Below are positions 20,153-29,947 of a DNA stretch of 64,000 nt, piece after piece. Source of the DNA: Nocardioides marinisabuli. Its GTDB lineage: Bacteria > Actinomycetota > Actinomycetes > Propionibacteriales > Nocardioidaceae. The notes beneath the pieces are model-generated. The model had not been told where the DNA came from, did no database searches, and saw only the letters and a program-made list of their open reading frames with translations. The number at the start of each line of letters is the position of its first letter. Positions within the stretch are counted from its first letter, which is position 1. The DNA is taken from assembly GCF_013466785.1 (NCBI RefSeq), contig NZ_CP059163.1, positions 682,001 to 746,000 on the forward strand, in the 5' to 3' direction. A program made the translations under genes and the position numbers.

Positions 20153-21507
20153 TGGGCCAGCAGGAGGAGCGCCTGCGACGCACCGTGTCGGGAGCTCACT
20201 TCCCCGACTTGGCCGTGTCAGCCGAGCGGTGGCGATCTGGCGCAGACGAGCTGCTGCAGATACAGACAGTCCTCTCCATGGCCGTCACCGACGTGCGCGC
20301 CGGGTTCGGTGAGTCCTCCGAGGTCAGCAGGGCCGCCGTCGATGCCTTCACCAAGGTGGCCGACAAGGCGGCGCAGCGCAGCAAGCAGATGCGGGACGCC
20401 GCCGAAGCGGTCGGTCGCGCCAACTCGGCACTGATGGCCGCCGCCCACGAGCAGCGCCTCCTCGACGCCAGCGCACCCACCCAGCCCCAGCCCCCCGAGC
20501 GGACCCCCGGCATGCCGGAGACCCCCGAAACGCTGCGTGCCGAGCAGCGCTACGGCCGCGACCTGGGCGCCTACAACGCCGCGATGGCCGACCGCGAGAT
20601 GCGCGCCAAGCAGCGCGCCGACCAGGTCGACACGACGTACGCCGAGTCGGCCGAGGTGATGCGCCGCATCCACGGCGAGCCCGACGAGCGGGTCATGCGT
20701 GACGCCGCCGGCTCCGGCGCGGGTGCTGGTGGCGGCGGTGGCGCGGGCGGGACCGCCCCGACCGGCGGCAGCGTCGCAGCGGGCCACCCCGGGGGCAGCG
20801 CGCACGTCCACCCGACCGGCACCCAGCAGGCACCGACCGGCGACACCCTCGACGCCGGTGGCTCCGATCCCGACGACACCGGCTCGAGCGACCCAGATCA
20901 GCAGAGCACGGGCGCGGACGCCCCCGAGGACGGCGGCAACCCGTTCACGCAGCCCGCGGACCCTGGCTCGACCGGTGCGGGCGGCACGGGTGGCATCGGC
21001 GGGCTGACCGCAGGCATCGGGGGCGGCATCGCCGGCAGCGCCGTGATGGGTGGGGCGGCGCTCCTCGGCGGACGCCTCGCCGGCGGGGCCTCCGTCGCGC
21101 CGGTGGGCGGCGCGGCCGCCGGGTCGACGGCCGGGCGCCCCGCCGCCGCACGTGCCATCGGCGCCGGACCCACCTCGGGCGGGGCCACCCTGGGCCGCAG
21201 CGCCGGGGCGACCGGCACGCCGGCCGCTGCAGGTCGTGGAGCGGCGACCGGGGCCACGAGCACTCGCTCGGGCGGCGGCGCACGCGGCGGCTCCGCACAG
21301 GCTGGTGCACGCGCTGCCGGCTCGGCCGGTGCTGCTGGCGGGCGTGGTGCTGCCGGGCGTGGTGCTGCCGGCGGGCGGGGCGCTGCTGGCGCGGCAGGTG
21401 GCGCCGGCCGCGGTCGCAACCGCGACGCCGACCGTCCCGAGCAGGCCTTCTTCGCCACCGAGGACGACTGGACCGACGACGAGGGACACGCCCCCGTCCT
21501 CGACTGA
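20152..21507 (+). CDS. Long WXG100-like protein with Gly/Ala-rich tail, putative type VII substrate
   Basis: A 451-residue protein. The first 110 residues form a helical hairpin of WXG100/PPE style with AGFGESSEV at the turn. Residues 110-185 are a second helical stretch rich in Arg/Glu. From about residue 186 a Gly/Ala/Thr/Pro-rich low-complexity region runs to an acidic C-terminus (FATEDDWTDDEGHAPVLD). The layout recalls PPE-type proteins of actinomycetes, but no canonical PPE motif is seen. It is coupled to the small gene before it and converges on tsaD 14 bases away. Confidence 0.65.
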   Translation: MGQQEERLRRTVSGAHFPDLAVSAERWRSGADELLQIQTVLSMAVTDVRAGFGESSEVSRAAVDAFTKVADKAAQRSKQMRDAAEAVGRANSALMAAAHEQRLLDASAPTQPQPPERTPGMPETPETLRAEQRYGRDLGAYNAAMADREMRAKQRADQVDTTYAESAEVMRRIHGEPDERVMRDAAGSGAGAGGGGGAGGTAPTGGSVAAGHPGGSAHVHPTGTQQAPTGDTLDAGGSDPDDTGSSDPDQQSTGADAPEDGGNPFTQPADPGSTGAGGTGGIGGLTAGIGGGIAGSAVMGGAALLGGRLAGGASVAPVGGAAAGSTAGRPAAARAIGAGPTSGGATLGRSAGATGTPAAAGRGAATGATSTRSGGGARGGSAQAGARAAGSAGAAGGRGAAGRGAAGGRGAAGAAGGAGRGRNRDADRPEQAFFATEDDWTDDEGHAPVLD

Positions 21508-21521
21508 GCCCGGGCGGCGGC

Positions 21522-22577
21522 TCAGCCGGCGAGCACCGAGGAGACCGGCAGGCTGGAGTCGGCCGGCAGGTCGAGCGAGGAGGGGGTGCGCCCCCGGGCC
21601 ACCATCTCGGCGCCGAGCGCGGCGACCATCGCACCGTTGTCGGTGCACAGGCCCGGACGCGGCACCCGCACCCGGATGCCGAGCCGCTCGGCGCGCTCCT
21701 CGGCCAAGTGGCGCAGCCGCGAGTTGGCAGCGACGCCGCCACCGATGAGCAGGTGGTCGATGCCCTCGCTGGCCGCGGCGTCGAGCGCCTTGCGCACCAG
21801 CACGTCGCAGACCGCCTCCTGGAAGGAGGCCGCCACGTCGGCGACCGGCACGGGCTCGCCGGCGCGCTCGCGCGCCTCGACCCAGCGCGCCACGGCCGTC
21901 TTGAGACCCGAGAACGAGAAGTCGAAGCGGTGCCGCTCGAGGTCACGTCGCGCGGTCAGGCCGCGCGGGAAGTCGATGGCGACGCTGTCGCCCTCGCGCG
22001 CCACCCGGTCGATGTGCGGGCCGCCGGGGAACGGCAGCCCGAGCAGGCGGGCCACCTTGTCGAAGGCCTCCCCCGCCGCGTCGTCGATCGTCTCGCCCAT
22101 CGGGTCGACCCCGACGGTGACGTCCTCGACGCGCAGCAGGCTGGAGTGGCCGCCGCTGACCAGCATCGCCAGGCACGGCTCGGGCAGCGGCCCGTGCTCG
22201 AGCTGGTCGACCGCGACGTGGGAGGCGAGGTGGTTGACGCCGTAGAGCGGCTTGCCCAGGCCCAGCGCCAGCGCCTTCGCCGAGGCGACCCCGACGAGCA
22301 ACGCCCCGGCCAGGCCCGGCCCGTTGGTGACCGCGATCGCGTCGACGTCGTGCAGCGAGACGCCCGCGGTCTCGCAGGCCCGCTCGATCGTCGGCACCAT
22401 CGCCTCGAGGTGGGCCCGGCTGGCCACCTCGGGCACCACGCCGCCGAAGCGGGCGTGCTCGTCGACGCTGCTCGCGACCGCGTCGGCCAGCAGCGTGTGG
22501 CCGCGCACGATCCCGACCCCGGTCTCGTCGCAGGACGTCTCGATCCCCAGCACCAGCGGTTCGCTCACACCGCTCAT
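21522..22577 (-). CDS. tsaD: tRNA N6-threonylcarbamoyladenosine transferase TsaD
   Basis: A 351-residue ASKHA-fold enzyme that transfers the threonylcarbamoyl group to A37 of ANN-decoding tRNAs, working with TsaB. Seen are the N-terminal [11 protein letters not shown], metal-binding NHLASHV, the phosphate loop SGGHSSL and the C-terminal [14 protein letters not shown] at 22577; a GTG nine bases later is also possible. tsaB and rimI follow at 23.7-24.8 kb, with two unrelated genes between, as in the classic gcp-rimI-tsaB neighbourhood. Confidence 0.96.
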   Translation of the reverse strand: MSGVSEPLVLGIETSCDETGVGIVRGHTLLADAVASSVDEHARFGGVVPEVASRAHLEAMVPTIERACETAGVSLHDVDAIAVTNGPGLAGALLVGVASAKALALGLGKPLYGVNHLASHVAVDQLEHGPLPEPCLAMLVSGGHSSLLRVEDVTVGVDPMGETIDDAAGEAFDKVARLLGLPFPGGPHIDRVAREGDSVAIDFPRGLTARRDLERHRFDFSFSGLKTAVARWVEARERAGEPVPVADVAASFQEAVCDVLVRKALDAAASEGIDHLLIGGGVAANSRLRHLAEERAERLGIRVRVPRPGLCTDNGAMVAALGAEMVARGRTPSSLDLPADSSLPVSSVLAG

Positions 22578-22641
22578 CGTCGCACGCGACCGCAGCGGCC
22601 CCGCGGCCAGATCGCGACCACGCGCCGGGCATGATCTGGGC

Positions 22642-23366
22642 GTGCAGGAGATCTCGGTCGAGCAGCTGGTCACCACCTCGCAGCACCGCTTCGCGCGGCA
22701 CCAGGTCGACCCCGCGATCGCCCCACGCGCCTGGGTGGCCGGGGCCGCCGCCGTGGTCGAGAACCACCCGCGCTGGACCGGCCCCAGCCCGGGCCGCAGC
22801 TGGTGTGCCTGGGCCCGGCCGAGGAGCTGGCGCCGCTGATGGACGGCGTCGCCGCGCTGCACCCGCGCCCGTGGCGGATCACCGTCGAGGCGGCGGCGTA
22901 CGACGCGCTGCCGCCCGGGTGGGCGCACGAGCAGGCCACGCGGTGGGACTGGATGCTGACCCGCGACCAGCCCGCCGAGCCGACCCCCCAGGTCGTCGAG
23001 GTCGGCGACCGCGCCGACCTCGAGGCGCTGCTCGACGCGGGCAACCCGGGCTCCTTCGCCCGCTCCGACAGCCCCGGCATCGAGGCGTGGCTGGGCGTCG
23101 TCGAGGACGACCGGCTGGTCGCGGCCGGCGCGCTGAACCGCCAGCACGACGGCACCGGCCAGCTGCGCGGCATCACCGTGCTGCCCAGCGAGGAGCGGCG
23201 CGGCCTCGGCCGACTGGTCTCGACCGCGCTCACCCGCCGTGCGCTCGCCGGGGCGTCGGGGACGGCCAGCCTGGGCGTCTACACCGACAACGCGCCCGCG
23301 ATCCGCCTCTACGAGAGGCTGGGCTACCGCACCGTCCACACGTTCCGCTCCGCGGTGCTCTCCTAA
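22642..23366 (+). pseudogene. GNAT family N-acetyltransferase, broken by one frameshift
   Basis: Frame 1 from the GTG at 22642 reads an N-terminal domain ([20 protein letters not shown] to NHPRWTGP). It then loses sense and stops at 22839. From 22779 on, another frame continues smoothly ([20 protein letters not shown]), and the open part from 22803 carries the GNAT core: [17 protein letters not shown] and [15 protein letters not shown]. Adding one C to the CCCC run at 22782-22785 restores a 241-residue protein. It is either a recent lesion or a sequencing error. A shorter protein from the GTG at 22803 has no ribosome site. Confidence 0.75.
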
Positions 23367-23707
23367 CCGGCCGGGCCGGGGTCGGTGAACGCGACCGGCG
23401 TGCCCGTCGCGCGGGCGTAGGCGATCTCCCGGCTCGTGGACTCGCCGACGTAGCCGCCCGGGTTGACGACCAGCACCCGGTCGGCCAGGTCGATCTTGCG
23501 CAGGTGCAGCGCGTCGAGCGCGGCCTTCTGCTCGGCGGTGATCGACCGGTCCGCGTCACGGTCGTCGACGCGCCAGAAGACGCCCGGCGCGAGCACCACC
23601 GCCCCCGCGAAGGTCAGGTCGCGGTTCGCGGCGCTCATCTCCTCGACGAACCGGGTGGAGCCGCAGAGGCAGACGATCTCGGGCCGGTCGGGCCCGGCCT
23701 CAGCCAT
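23363..23707 (-). CDS. Small Rossmann-like protein related to nucleoside 2-deoxyribosyltransferase fold
   Basis: A 114-residue cytosolic protein opening with [10 protein letters not shown], continuing with [17 protein letters not shown]. These are the glycine-rich and glutamate-containing motifs of the nucleoside 2-deoxyribosyltransferase / DUF4406 fold. The ATG follows GGGAGCC and overlaps the rimI stop by eight bases. A nucleotide-binding or nucleotide-cleaving role is likely; the real substrate is unknown. Confidence 0.7.
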   Translation of the reverse strand: MAEAGPDRPEIVCLCGSTRFVEEMSAANRDLTFAGAVVLAPGVFWRVDDRDADRSITAEQKAALDALHLRKIDLADRVLVVNPGGYVGESTSREIAYARATGTPVAFTDPGPAG

Positions 23708-24182
23708 CGTGGCTCCCGCCGCAACCTGGTCCGAGCCCGCGGCGCAGCACCACGGCGGTGGCCCCGTCGCGGTAGTAGCGACGTCGGCGGTCGACCTCGA
23801 CGAAGCCACGGGCGGCGTAGAACGACAGCGCGCCCGCGTTGTCCTCGCGCACCTCGAGCAGCAGCCGGTCGGCACCGGCCACGCGGGCCGTGGCGACGAC
23901 CTCGTCGAGCAGCGCCGTGGCCAGGCCGCCGCGCCGGTGCTCGGGGTCGACGGAGATGCGCTGCAGCTCGGCGATGTCGGCGACCACGCTGAGCACCGCG
24001 TGGCCCGCGACCACCGGGCCGTCGGCGGAGACGACCTCCGCGACGAGGTACGTCGCGTAGGGCACCCGGCCCTCGAGTCCCTCCTGGAGCAGGCCCGGGG
24101 GCCAGGCGTCGGCGCCGAGGTTGTCCTGTTCGAGCGAGGCCACCGCCACCAGGTCATCGGGGCGGGCCTCGCGGACCGTCAC
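23700..24182 (-). CDS. rimI: Ribosomal protein S18-alanine N-acetyltransferase
   Basis: A 160-residue GNAT enzyme that acetylates the N-terminal alanine of ribosomal protein S18. The acetyl-CoA loop is EHRRGGLATALL, followed by LEVREDNAGALSFYAARGF and a Tyr-rich end RRRYYRDG. It overlaps tsaB by four bases, and its neighbours match the conserved tsaB-rimI-tsaD group. Actinobacterial RimI can act more broadly, so the strict S18 assignment is from family context. Confidence 0.9.
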   Translation of the reverse strand: MTVREARPDDLVAVASLEQDNLGADAWPPGLLQEGLEGRVPYATYLVAEVVSADGPVVAGHAVLSVVADIAELQRISVDPEHRRGGLATALLDEVVATARVAGADRLLLEVREDNAGALSFYAARGFVEVDRRRRYYRDGATAVVLRRGLGPGCGGSHDG

Positions 24183-24817
24183 GACACGCTCTTGCGGCTG
24201 CGCGAGACCTCGGCGTCGGGGCGGCGCAGGTACATCGGCTCGGGGTCGAGGAGCTCGGCGCGCTCCTCGGCGACCACCCGGGCCAACCAGCCGGCGCTGG
24301 GTCGCTGCGGCCCGACGGCCAGCGGGAACGCCTCGGGGTAGAGCGTCGCGCCCTCCCCCACGACCGGGGCCTCGGTGGCGAGGTCGGCGGGCTTGTCGAC
24401 CACCGGGCCGTCGAGCCGCACGCCGTCGGCGTCGTAGGAGGCCAGGTAGACCTCCTTGCGCCGGGCGTCGGTGGCGACCACGAAGTCGCGGTCGACCGCG
24501 CCGGTGTCGACGGCCTCGACGGCCAGCACGTCGAGCGTGCAGACGCCGTACACCGGGATCTCCAGCACGAACCCGAGGGTGCGGGCGGTCACCAGCCCCA
24601 CCCGCAGGCCGGTGAACGGCCCCGGGCCGACCCCGACGCCGATGGCGGTGAGGTCCTGGCGCACCGCGCCCACCTGGCGCAGCACGGCGTCGATGAGCGG
24701 CGCGAGCTGCTCGCCGTGCTTCATCGCCCGCTCGGCCTCGAGCTCGGCGACCACGTCGGAGCCGTCGTGCAGGGCCACGGCCACCCGCGGTGTCGCGGTG
24801 TCGAAGGTCAGCAGCAT
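24179..24817 (-). CDS. tsaB: tRNA threonylcarbamoyladenosine biosynthesis protein TsaB
   Basis: A 212-residue inactive TsaD-like ASKHA protein that forms the TsaB-TsaD core of the t6A complex. It opens with LLTFDTATPRVAVAL and contains GVGVGPGPFTGLRVGL, the family signature. The ATG at 24817 has only a weak ribosome site. It overlaps rimI by four bases (translational coupling). tsaE would be expected upstream but is not adjacent here; a lytic transglycosylase occupies that position. Confidence 0.95.
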   Translation of the reverse strand: MLLTFDTATPRVAVALHDGSDVVAELEAERAMKHGEQLAPLIDAVLRQVGAVRQDLTAIGVGVGPGPFTGLRVGLVTARTLGFVLEIPVYGVCTLDVLAVEAVDTGAVDRDFVVATDARRKEVYLASYDADGVRLDGPVVDKPADLATEAPVVGEGATLYPEAFPLAVGPQRPSAGWLARVVAEERAELLDPEPMYLRRPDAEVSRSRKSVS

Positions 24818-24837
24818 GAGCGGCAGGCTAACCCGGC

Positions 24838-25593
24838 TCAGCCCGCGCGCCGGCCCGCGGCCCGCTCGGCGTAGGTGCTGGCCGCGGCGTGCACCGCCGC
24901 GACGTACTCGTCGGAGTGGTTGTAGGACAGCACCGCGCTCGCCCAGCCCTCCCCGCCCGCGAGGTCGCGCCCACCGGCGCACAGGTAGCGCGCGGCGGTC
25001 GCGGCGGCGTCGTCGAGGTCGTGCGGGTCGATCGTCCCGTCGCGGTCGCCGTCGGCGGCCCACGGCTCCCACGAGGAGCGCAGGAACTGCATCGGGCCCA
25101 CCGCGTGCTCCCACGTCGCGTCGCCGTGCCAGGCGCGCGAGGCGGCCGTGGAGCGGATCGCGGCGAAGTCGCCCGACCCGTCGAGGGCCGGGCCCAGGAT
25201 GGCCGACGACGAGCGGCCCTCGGCGTCGATGGTGCGCCCGCCCAGGGTGCCGTGCTGCGACTCGATCCAGCCGATGCCGGCCAGCGTGGTCCAGCCGACG
25301 TCGCAGCCGCCGACACCCGAGAGCTGGGCGTCGGCGTAGGCGCGCAGCGCCGGCCAGGGGATGCCGGTGGCCCGGCTGGTGCGGCGCAGCCAGCCCTCGT
25401 CGACCAGCTGGGTGCGGCGCACCGCGCTGCCCGGGTCGGCCTGCGAGGGCACCGGGGCGGCGACGTACGACGTGGGCGGGGTCAGGTCGACGGTGCGCTC
25501 GGGGGTGTAGAGCCGCGAGAGCCCGAAGGCCGCCGCCGACAGGGTCAGCAGCAGGACCGAGAAGAGCAGGATGGAGCGCGGGCCCGAGCTCAT
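24838..25593 (-). CDS. Membrane-anchored lytic murein transglycosylase
   Basis: A 251-residue cell-wall enzyme with an N-terminal signal/anchor helix at about 8-27 and an SLT-type lysozyme fold. The catalytic glutamate lies in GIGWIESQHG. The sugar-binding signature follows as GPMQFLRSSWEPWAADGDRDG and AVLSYNHSDEYV. It cleaves peptidoglycan to 1,6-anhydro products during growth or spore-related processes. Its start overlaps the HAD gene stop by four bases. Confidence 0.88.
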   Translation of the reverse strand: MSSGPRSILLFSVLLLTLSAAAFGLSRLYTPERTVDLTPPTSYVAAPVPSQADPGSAVRRTQLVDEGWLRRTSRATGIPWPALRAYADAQLSGVGGCDVGWTTLAGIGWIESQHGTLGGRTIDAEGRSSSAILGPALDGSGDFAAIRSTAASRAWHGDATWEHAVGPMQFLRSSWEPWAADGDRDGTIDPHDLDDAAATAARYLCAGGRDLAGGEGWASAVLSYNHSDEYVAAVHAAASTYAERAAGRRAG

Positions 25594-26204
25594 GCGGCTC
25601 GCACCTCGACCCCGTGCGCGGCCAGGGCCTCGACCAGCACGGCGTGGCCCTGGTCGAGGTGCCAGTGCACGGCGCGCAGCCCCACCTCGCGCGCCGACTC
25701 GACGTTGGCGAGCACGTCGTCGACGAAGAGCACCTGGTCGGGTGCGGCGCCGATGCGGGCGACCGCGGTCTCGAAGTAGGCCGGCTCCGGCTTCGTGACC
25801 CCCATCTCCCAGGAGTAGCAGGAGACGTCGAAGTGCTCGTCGAAGCCGAGCTCGGTGCGCATCTGCTCACCGCGCTGGCGGTGCTGGTTGGTGCCGAGGT
25901 GGACACCCAGGCCCGCCTCGCGCAGCCGGCCGGCGAGGGCCAGCGACTCCGGCGAGACGGTGATGTCGCGCCACAGCGCGTCGTAGAGCACGCCCGGCGC
26001 GACGTCGGCGTACGTCGGCACTACGCGCTCGAGCACCTCGAGGAAGTCGCCCTCGCCGCGCAGCGGCCCGCGCTCGGCCGCCCACAGGGCGTGCGCGAGC
26101 TCCTCGGCGCGCTCGCCGACCCAGCCGCGCAGCAGCCCGATGGGGTCGCGTGGGGAGCGCTGCAGGACGCCGTCGGCGTCGAGGAGCACGTGGTCGACGG
26201 CCAC
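25590..26204 (-). CDS. HAD superfamily hydrolase
   Basis: A 204-residue cytosolic phosphatase-like enzyme. Motif I is LLDADGVL (nucleophile Asp and the second Asp), motif II is HLGTNQH, motif III is TKPEP and motif IV is FVDDVLANV. The helical cap lies between residues 20 and 90. It starts GTG, 10 bases after cysQ on the same strand, and is coupled to the transglycosylase. Substrate unknown; small sugar or nucleotide phosphates are usual for this group. Confidence 0.88.
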   Translation of the reverse strand: MAVDHVLLDADGVLQRSPRDPIGLLRGWVGERAEELAHALWAAERGPLRGEGDFLEVLERVVPTYADVAPGVLYDALWRDITVSPESLALAGRLREAGLGVHLGTNQHRQRGEQMRTELGFDEHFDVSCYSWEMGVTKPEPAYFETAVARIGAAPDQVLFVDDVLANVESAREVGLRAVHWHLDQGHAVLVEALAAHGVEVRAA

Positions 26205-26214
26205 GGCGGTCGGC

Positions 26215-26988
26215 TCAGTCGGTGCCGTGGTCGGCGATGAAGGCCAGGATCTGCTCGCTCAGCTCGGGGCGGCAGACCACGAGGTCGGGCAGGTAGACGT
26301 CGTCCTGGTTGTAGACGAGCTCGCTGCCGTCGACGCGCGAGGTGAACAGTCCGGCGGCGCGCGCCACGGCCACGGGCGCGGCGGAGTCCCACTCGTACTG
26401 CCCGCCGGCGTGCACGTAGGCGTCGGCGACGTCACGCACGACCGACATCATCTTCACCCCGGCCGAGCCCATCGGCACGAGCTCGGCGTCGATCTCCTCG
26501 GCCAGTGCCTGCACGAAGGCGGGCGGGCGGCTGCGCGAGACCGCGATGCGCGGCTTCTCGGAGGTGCGCGGCGGCACCACGGGCGCCTCGCCGGTGTTGA
26601 AGGTCTCGCCGAGCACCGGCTGCGCGACGGCGCCGGCGACCAGGGCACCGCCCTGCCACAGCGCGACGTGGACGGCCCAGTCGTCGCGGGGCGGCTCGGA
26701 GAACTCGCGGGTGCCGTCGAGCGGGTCGATGATCCAGACCCGCTCGGCCGAGAGGCGCGCCTTGTCGTCCTTGCCCTCCTCGGAGAGCACGGCGTCGTCG
26801 GGGCGGTGCTGGGCCAGCAGGCCCATCAGCAGCTCGTGGGCCGCGGCGTCGCCGGCGTCCTTGAGCTCCTTGCCCTCCAGGCCCTCGGCGCGCACCTCCA
26901 GCAGGCGGCGGCCGGCGGCCTCGGCCAGCCACGTGGCCAGCACGTGGTCGTCGGCGGCGGGGGGCGGGGTTCCGGGCTCGAAAGTCAC
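26215..26988 (-). CDS. cysQ: 3'(2'),5'-bisphosphate nucleotidase / inositol monophosphatase family CysQ
   Basis: A 257-residue Mg2+- or Li+-sensitive phosphatase that removes 3'-phosphate from PAP/PAPS in sulfur assimilation. The metal site is clear: SEEGKDD, DPLDGTREF and QYEWDSAAP. I chose the GTG at 26988, which gives a normal N-terminus; no good ribosome site is seen there, so the transcript could be near-leaderless. Inositol phosphatase activity cannot be excluded from motifs alone. Confidence 0.88.
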   Translation of the reverse strand: MTFEPGTPPPAADDHVLATWLAEAAGRRLLEVRAEGLEGKELKDAGDAAAHELLMGLLAQHRPDDAVLSEEGKDDKARLSAERVWIIDPLDGTREFSEPPRDDWAVHVALWQGGALVAGAVAQPVLGETFNTGEAPVVPPRTSEKPRIAVSRSRPPAFVQALAEEIDAELVPMGSAGVKMMSVVRDVADAYVHAGGQYEWDSAAPVAVARAAGLFTSRVDGSELVYNQDDVYLPDLVVCRPELSEQILAFIADHGTD

Positions 26989-27008
26989 GCAGCGAAGCGT
27001 AGCCGCGA

Positions 27009-27617
27009 TCAGGAGTTGAACCGCTGCTGGGTCTTCTCCAGGCCCTCGGCGACCAGGCACTCGACCGCGTCGGCGGCGGTGTCGACCACGAAGGGCAGCA
27101 CCTTGCGCTCGGCCGAGGAGTAGTTGGAGAGCACGAAGTCGGCGACCTCCTGGCGACCCGGGGGGCGGCCGATGCCGACCCGCACCCGGTGGAAGTCGCC
27201 GGTGCCCAGCGAGGCGCGCATCGACTTCAGGCCGTTGTGGCCGTTGTCGCCGCCGCCCAGCTTGACCCGCATCGTGTCGAAGGCGATGTCGAGCTCGTCG
27301 TGGATCGCCACGACCCGCTCGGGCGGCACCTTGTAGGCGGTGGCCAGGGCCTTCACCGGCCCGCCGACCTCGTTCATGTACGAGCGCGGACGCGCCAGCA
27401 CGACCCGGGGGCCGCCGGTGCCCGGGGCGCCCACCCGGCCCTCGACGACGTCGGCGCGGCCCGATTTGTGGGCCCGGAACCCCGAGCCGAGCCGGGTCGC
27501 CAGCTCGTCGGCGACGAGGTAGCCGATGTTGTGCCGGTGCCCGGCGTACGTCGGGCCCGGGTTGCCCAGTCCGACGAGCAACCAGACGGGGCTGCTGCCG
27601 TCACGGCTGTCGGACAT
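27009..27617 (-). CDS. pth: Peptidyl-tRNA hydrolase
   Basis: A 202-residue enzyme that recycles peptidyl-tRNA released from stalled ribosomes. The catalytic and tRNA-contact residues are visible: [16 protein letters not shown] with catalytic His, [18 protein letters not shown] and [12 protein letters not shown]. The ATG at 27617 follows GGGGAG, so the longer in-frame start at 27644 is not needed. It is 23 bases after rplY, the usual rplY-pth operon. Confidence 0.95.
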   Translation of the reverse strand: MSDSRDGSSPVWLLVGLGNPGPTYAGHRHNIGYLVADELATRLGSGFRAHKSGRADVVEGRVGAPGTGGPRVVLARPRSYMNEVGGPVKALATAYKVPPERVVAIHDELDIAFDTMRVKLGGGDNGHNGLKSMRASLGTGDFHRVRVGIGRPPGRQEVADFVLSNYSSAERKVLPFVVDTAADAVECLVAEGLEKTQQRFNS

Positions 27618-27640
27618 GGTGCTCCCCGGGCCCGTCGCGA

Positions 27641-28315
27641 TCACTCCTGCGAGTCGCCGGCCTCGGCGGCGCCGGCCTCGGCGCCACCCTCGGCGGCCTC
27701 GTCACCGGACTCCTCGTGCTCGATGCCGGCCTCGGCCTCGGCCTCGACGAGCTCGGCGTCGAGCGACTCCTGGCTCTGCTGCTGGGTGACGTTGACGACC
27801 AGGATGTCGCCGTCGGTCAGCAGCTCGGAGCCCTTCGGGAGCTTGAGGTCGGAGGCGTGGACCTGGGTGCCGACCTCGGCGCCCTCGACGTCGACCTCGA
27901 CGAACTCGGGGATGTGGGTGGCCTCGGCCTCGACCGAGACGACCGAGTTCTCGAGCACCACGAGGGTCTCGGCGGCGGCCTCGCCCACGACGTGCACGGG
28001 GATGTCGACGGTGACCTTCTCGCCACGGCGCACGGCCACGAAGTCGACGTGCTCGATGAAGCGCTTGATCGGGTCGACCTGGACCTGCTTGGTCAGCGCG
28101 AGGTGGCTCGAGCCGTCGACGTCGATGTCGAGCAGCGCGTTGGCGCCACCGTTCTTGAGCGCGAGCATGATCTCGTGGCCCGGCAGGATGATGTGGGTCG
28201 GCTCGTTGCCGTGCCCGTAGATGACGGCCGGCACCTTGTCGTCGCGGCGGATGCGGCGCGCCGCGCCCTTGCCGAACTCGGTGCGGGTCTCAGCGGCGAT
28301 CTTCTCGGCAGCCAT
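27641..28315 (-). CDS. rplY: Ribosomal protein L25/general stress protein Ctc
   Basis: A 224-residue 5S-rRNA-binding protein of the large subunit, the long TL5/Ctc form. The N-terminal L25 domain reads [22 protein letters not shown]. The central beta domain contains [19 protein letters not shown], and an acidic Ala/Glu tail from about 190 has no fixed structure. ATG after GAGGAGACACAC. It is operonic with pth. Confidence 0.95.
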   Translation of the reverse strand: MAAEKIAAETRTEFGKGAARRIRRDDKVPAVIYGHGNEPTHIILPGHEIMLALKNGGANALLDIDVDGSSHLALTKQVQVDPIKRFIEHVDFVAVRRGEKVTVDIPVHVVGEAAAETLVVLENSVVSVEAEATHIPEFVEVDVEGAEVGTQVHASDLKLPKGSELLTDGDILVVNVTQQQSQESLDAELVEAEAEAGIEHEESGDEAAEGGAEAGAAEAGDSQE

Positions 28316-28407
28316 GTGTGTCTCCTCGTGCGCTACAGCGGTGCGGGGTCCTGGCAGGACCCTCGCAAGGTCGGGTGGTCACCTGCGGATGGGCCCGGAC
28401 GCACGAA

Positions 28408-28496
28408 GCGCCGCGCCCGTCGGATTCACGACACAGCGCGGCGCGAGCTCTCGCAGCCGACCGCGTCGATCACGGAGCGACCGCGGACGGTCGGCT
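28408..28496 (-). terminator. Two long-loop inverted repeats between the FHA gene and rplY
   Basis: GCGCCGCGC (28408-28416) pairs with GCGCGGCGC (28436-28444), and AGCCGACCG (28456-28464) with CGGTCGGCT (28488-28496). Both are perfect nine-base stems. They lie just past the FHA gene on the minus strand and may end that transcript, though the loops are long. Confidence 0.4.
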
Positions 28497-28521
28497 CCCT
28501 CGCCGAGGCAACCGGACGAGT

Positions 28522-29941
28522 CTAGACGCGACCGCGCGACGAGGGCCAATCCGCTGCGGGCTCCGGGACCGTCCACGGCAGCGGCCGCACCCGCAGCCCC
28601 GGTGCGCCGGCCGTGCCCGGCTCGGGCGGGGCCGGCGGGGCCCCGGGGAGCACCAGCGGCGCCAGGCTGCGCGCCACCCGGTCGGCCCAGCCGGCCGCGA
28701 CCCCGTCGAGGCGCAGCTCGACCACGGGCGCCCCGGGTCGCGAGAGCCGGGCGTACGAGGGCTGGTGCGCGCCCACCTCGACCACGGCCGCGCAGCGCTC
28801 GGGCAGGTCGTCGAGGCCGGCGCCGGTGACGACCAACGGCCCGGCCGGCGCGGGACCCGGCGCGGGACCCGGCGCGGTGGCCCCGTGGTGGACCGTGAGG
28901 TGCGGGCGGGGCCCCGGGGGCCCGGCCCGGTGCGGCAGCCAGCGCAGCCACGACCAGGACCGGTCCACCCGGTGGCCGACGACGTCGAGGGAGAGGTCGT
29001 CGGGGGCGTGCAGGGCAGCCAGCTGCAGCAGCCACCAGCGCAGCGCCGCGTCGACGGTGGCGTCGGGCCCGACCAGGCCGACGGTGTCGCCGGCCGCGAG
29101 CCCGCCGAGCGGCAGGGTCACCGGCGCGCCGCGGTGGCCCACCGTCCCGAGCCGCAGCAGCAGGTGGTCGGGGTCGTCGCGGCGCCGCTCCCAGCGACGG
29201 GGCCAGCCGCGGCCGGCCGGGGTCGCGCAGGCCCCGACCTGGGCCGGGTCGGGCGGCGGCTGGGGAGCGTACGAGGCCGGGCGCGGGGGTGGCCGGCCCC
29301 AGACGAGGTGCCCGTCGCCGGCGCTGGTCGGCGCGGCGACCGGTGCGGCGTCGTGCGCCGGGCGGGGGGTGCAGCTCGACCAGCGAGTCGCCGACCGCCA
29401 GGACCTGTCCGGGGCGCCACGGGCGCGGCTCGTGCGGCGGGCAGGGCTCGCCGTCGAGACGGGTGCCGTTGCTCGAGCCGAGGTCGGTGACGCTGACCGC
29501 GGCGCCGCCCTCGTCGAGCCGCAGCCGGCAGTGGCGCCGGGAGAGCGAGTGGTCCTGCCAGGCGACCGGGCCGCTGCGGCCCAGCTCTCGATCACCCGGG
29601 GCCAGCCGGTGCACCGACCCGGCGTCGGGGCCGCTGACGACGCGCAGCTCCAGCCCCGGCTCGTGCTCGGGCTCGTGCTCGCGGTCGGGGTCAGGGCGGT
29701 CGCCGAGCACGACACGGGCGCCCTGGACCAGCCCGACGTCGCGCAGGGTGCCGGCCTCGTCCCAGGAGCGCCGCTCGGCGCCGGCGCCCAGCAACGGGTG
29801 CTCGACACGGACCGCTCCCCCGGGCGTGCGCGCCAGCCGGCGCAGCGCCGCCTCGACCTCGACGGCGGGGGTGTCCTCGGCGGCCTCGACCAGCACGTCG
29901 GTGCTGCCGGCCCCGGACACGACGCTGATCGTGACCTGCAC
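28522..29941 (-). pseudogene. FHA domain protein, frameshifted once; last gene of the kinase operon
   Basis: Residues 1-90 resemble the small N-terminal domain seen before FHA in EssC/FtsK-like proteins. Residues 97-190 are a good FHA domain for phosphothreonine (LGRSG, HSLSRRHCRL, DLGSSNGT). At the G6 run 29364-29369 (C6 in the coding strand) the frame shifts by one; removing one base continues into a 280-residue region rich in Pro and hydrophobics that ends at 28522. That region has no Walker A motif, so it is not an active FtsK ATPase. It follows the kinase by six bases and would read kinase output. Error or true lesion is undecided. Confidence 0.7.
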
Positions 29942-29947
29942 GCCGCC

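Noticed and set aside
22803..23366. Short intact GNAT starting at GTG 22803
   Set aside because: No ribosome site, and the preceding frame carries a matching N-terminal domain that joins after a one-base repair.
28522..29363. EccC/FtsK-type secretion ATPase after the FHA domain
   Set aside because: No Walker A or B motif is present in the repaired C-terminal region, so it cannot be the motor of a type VII system.
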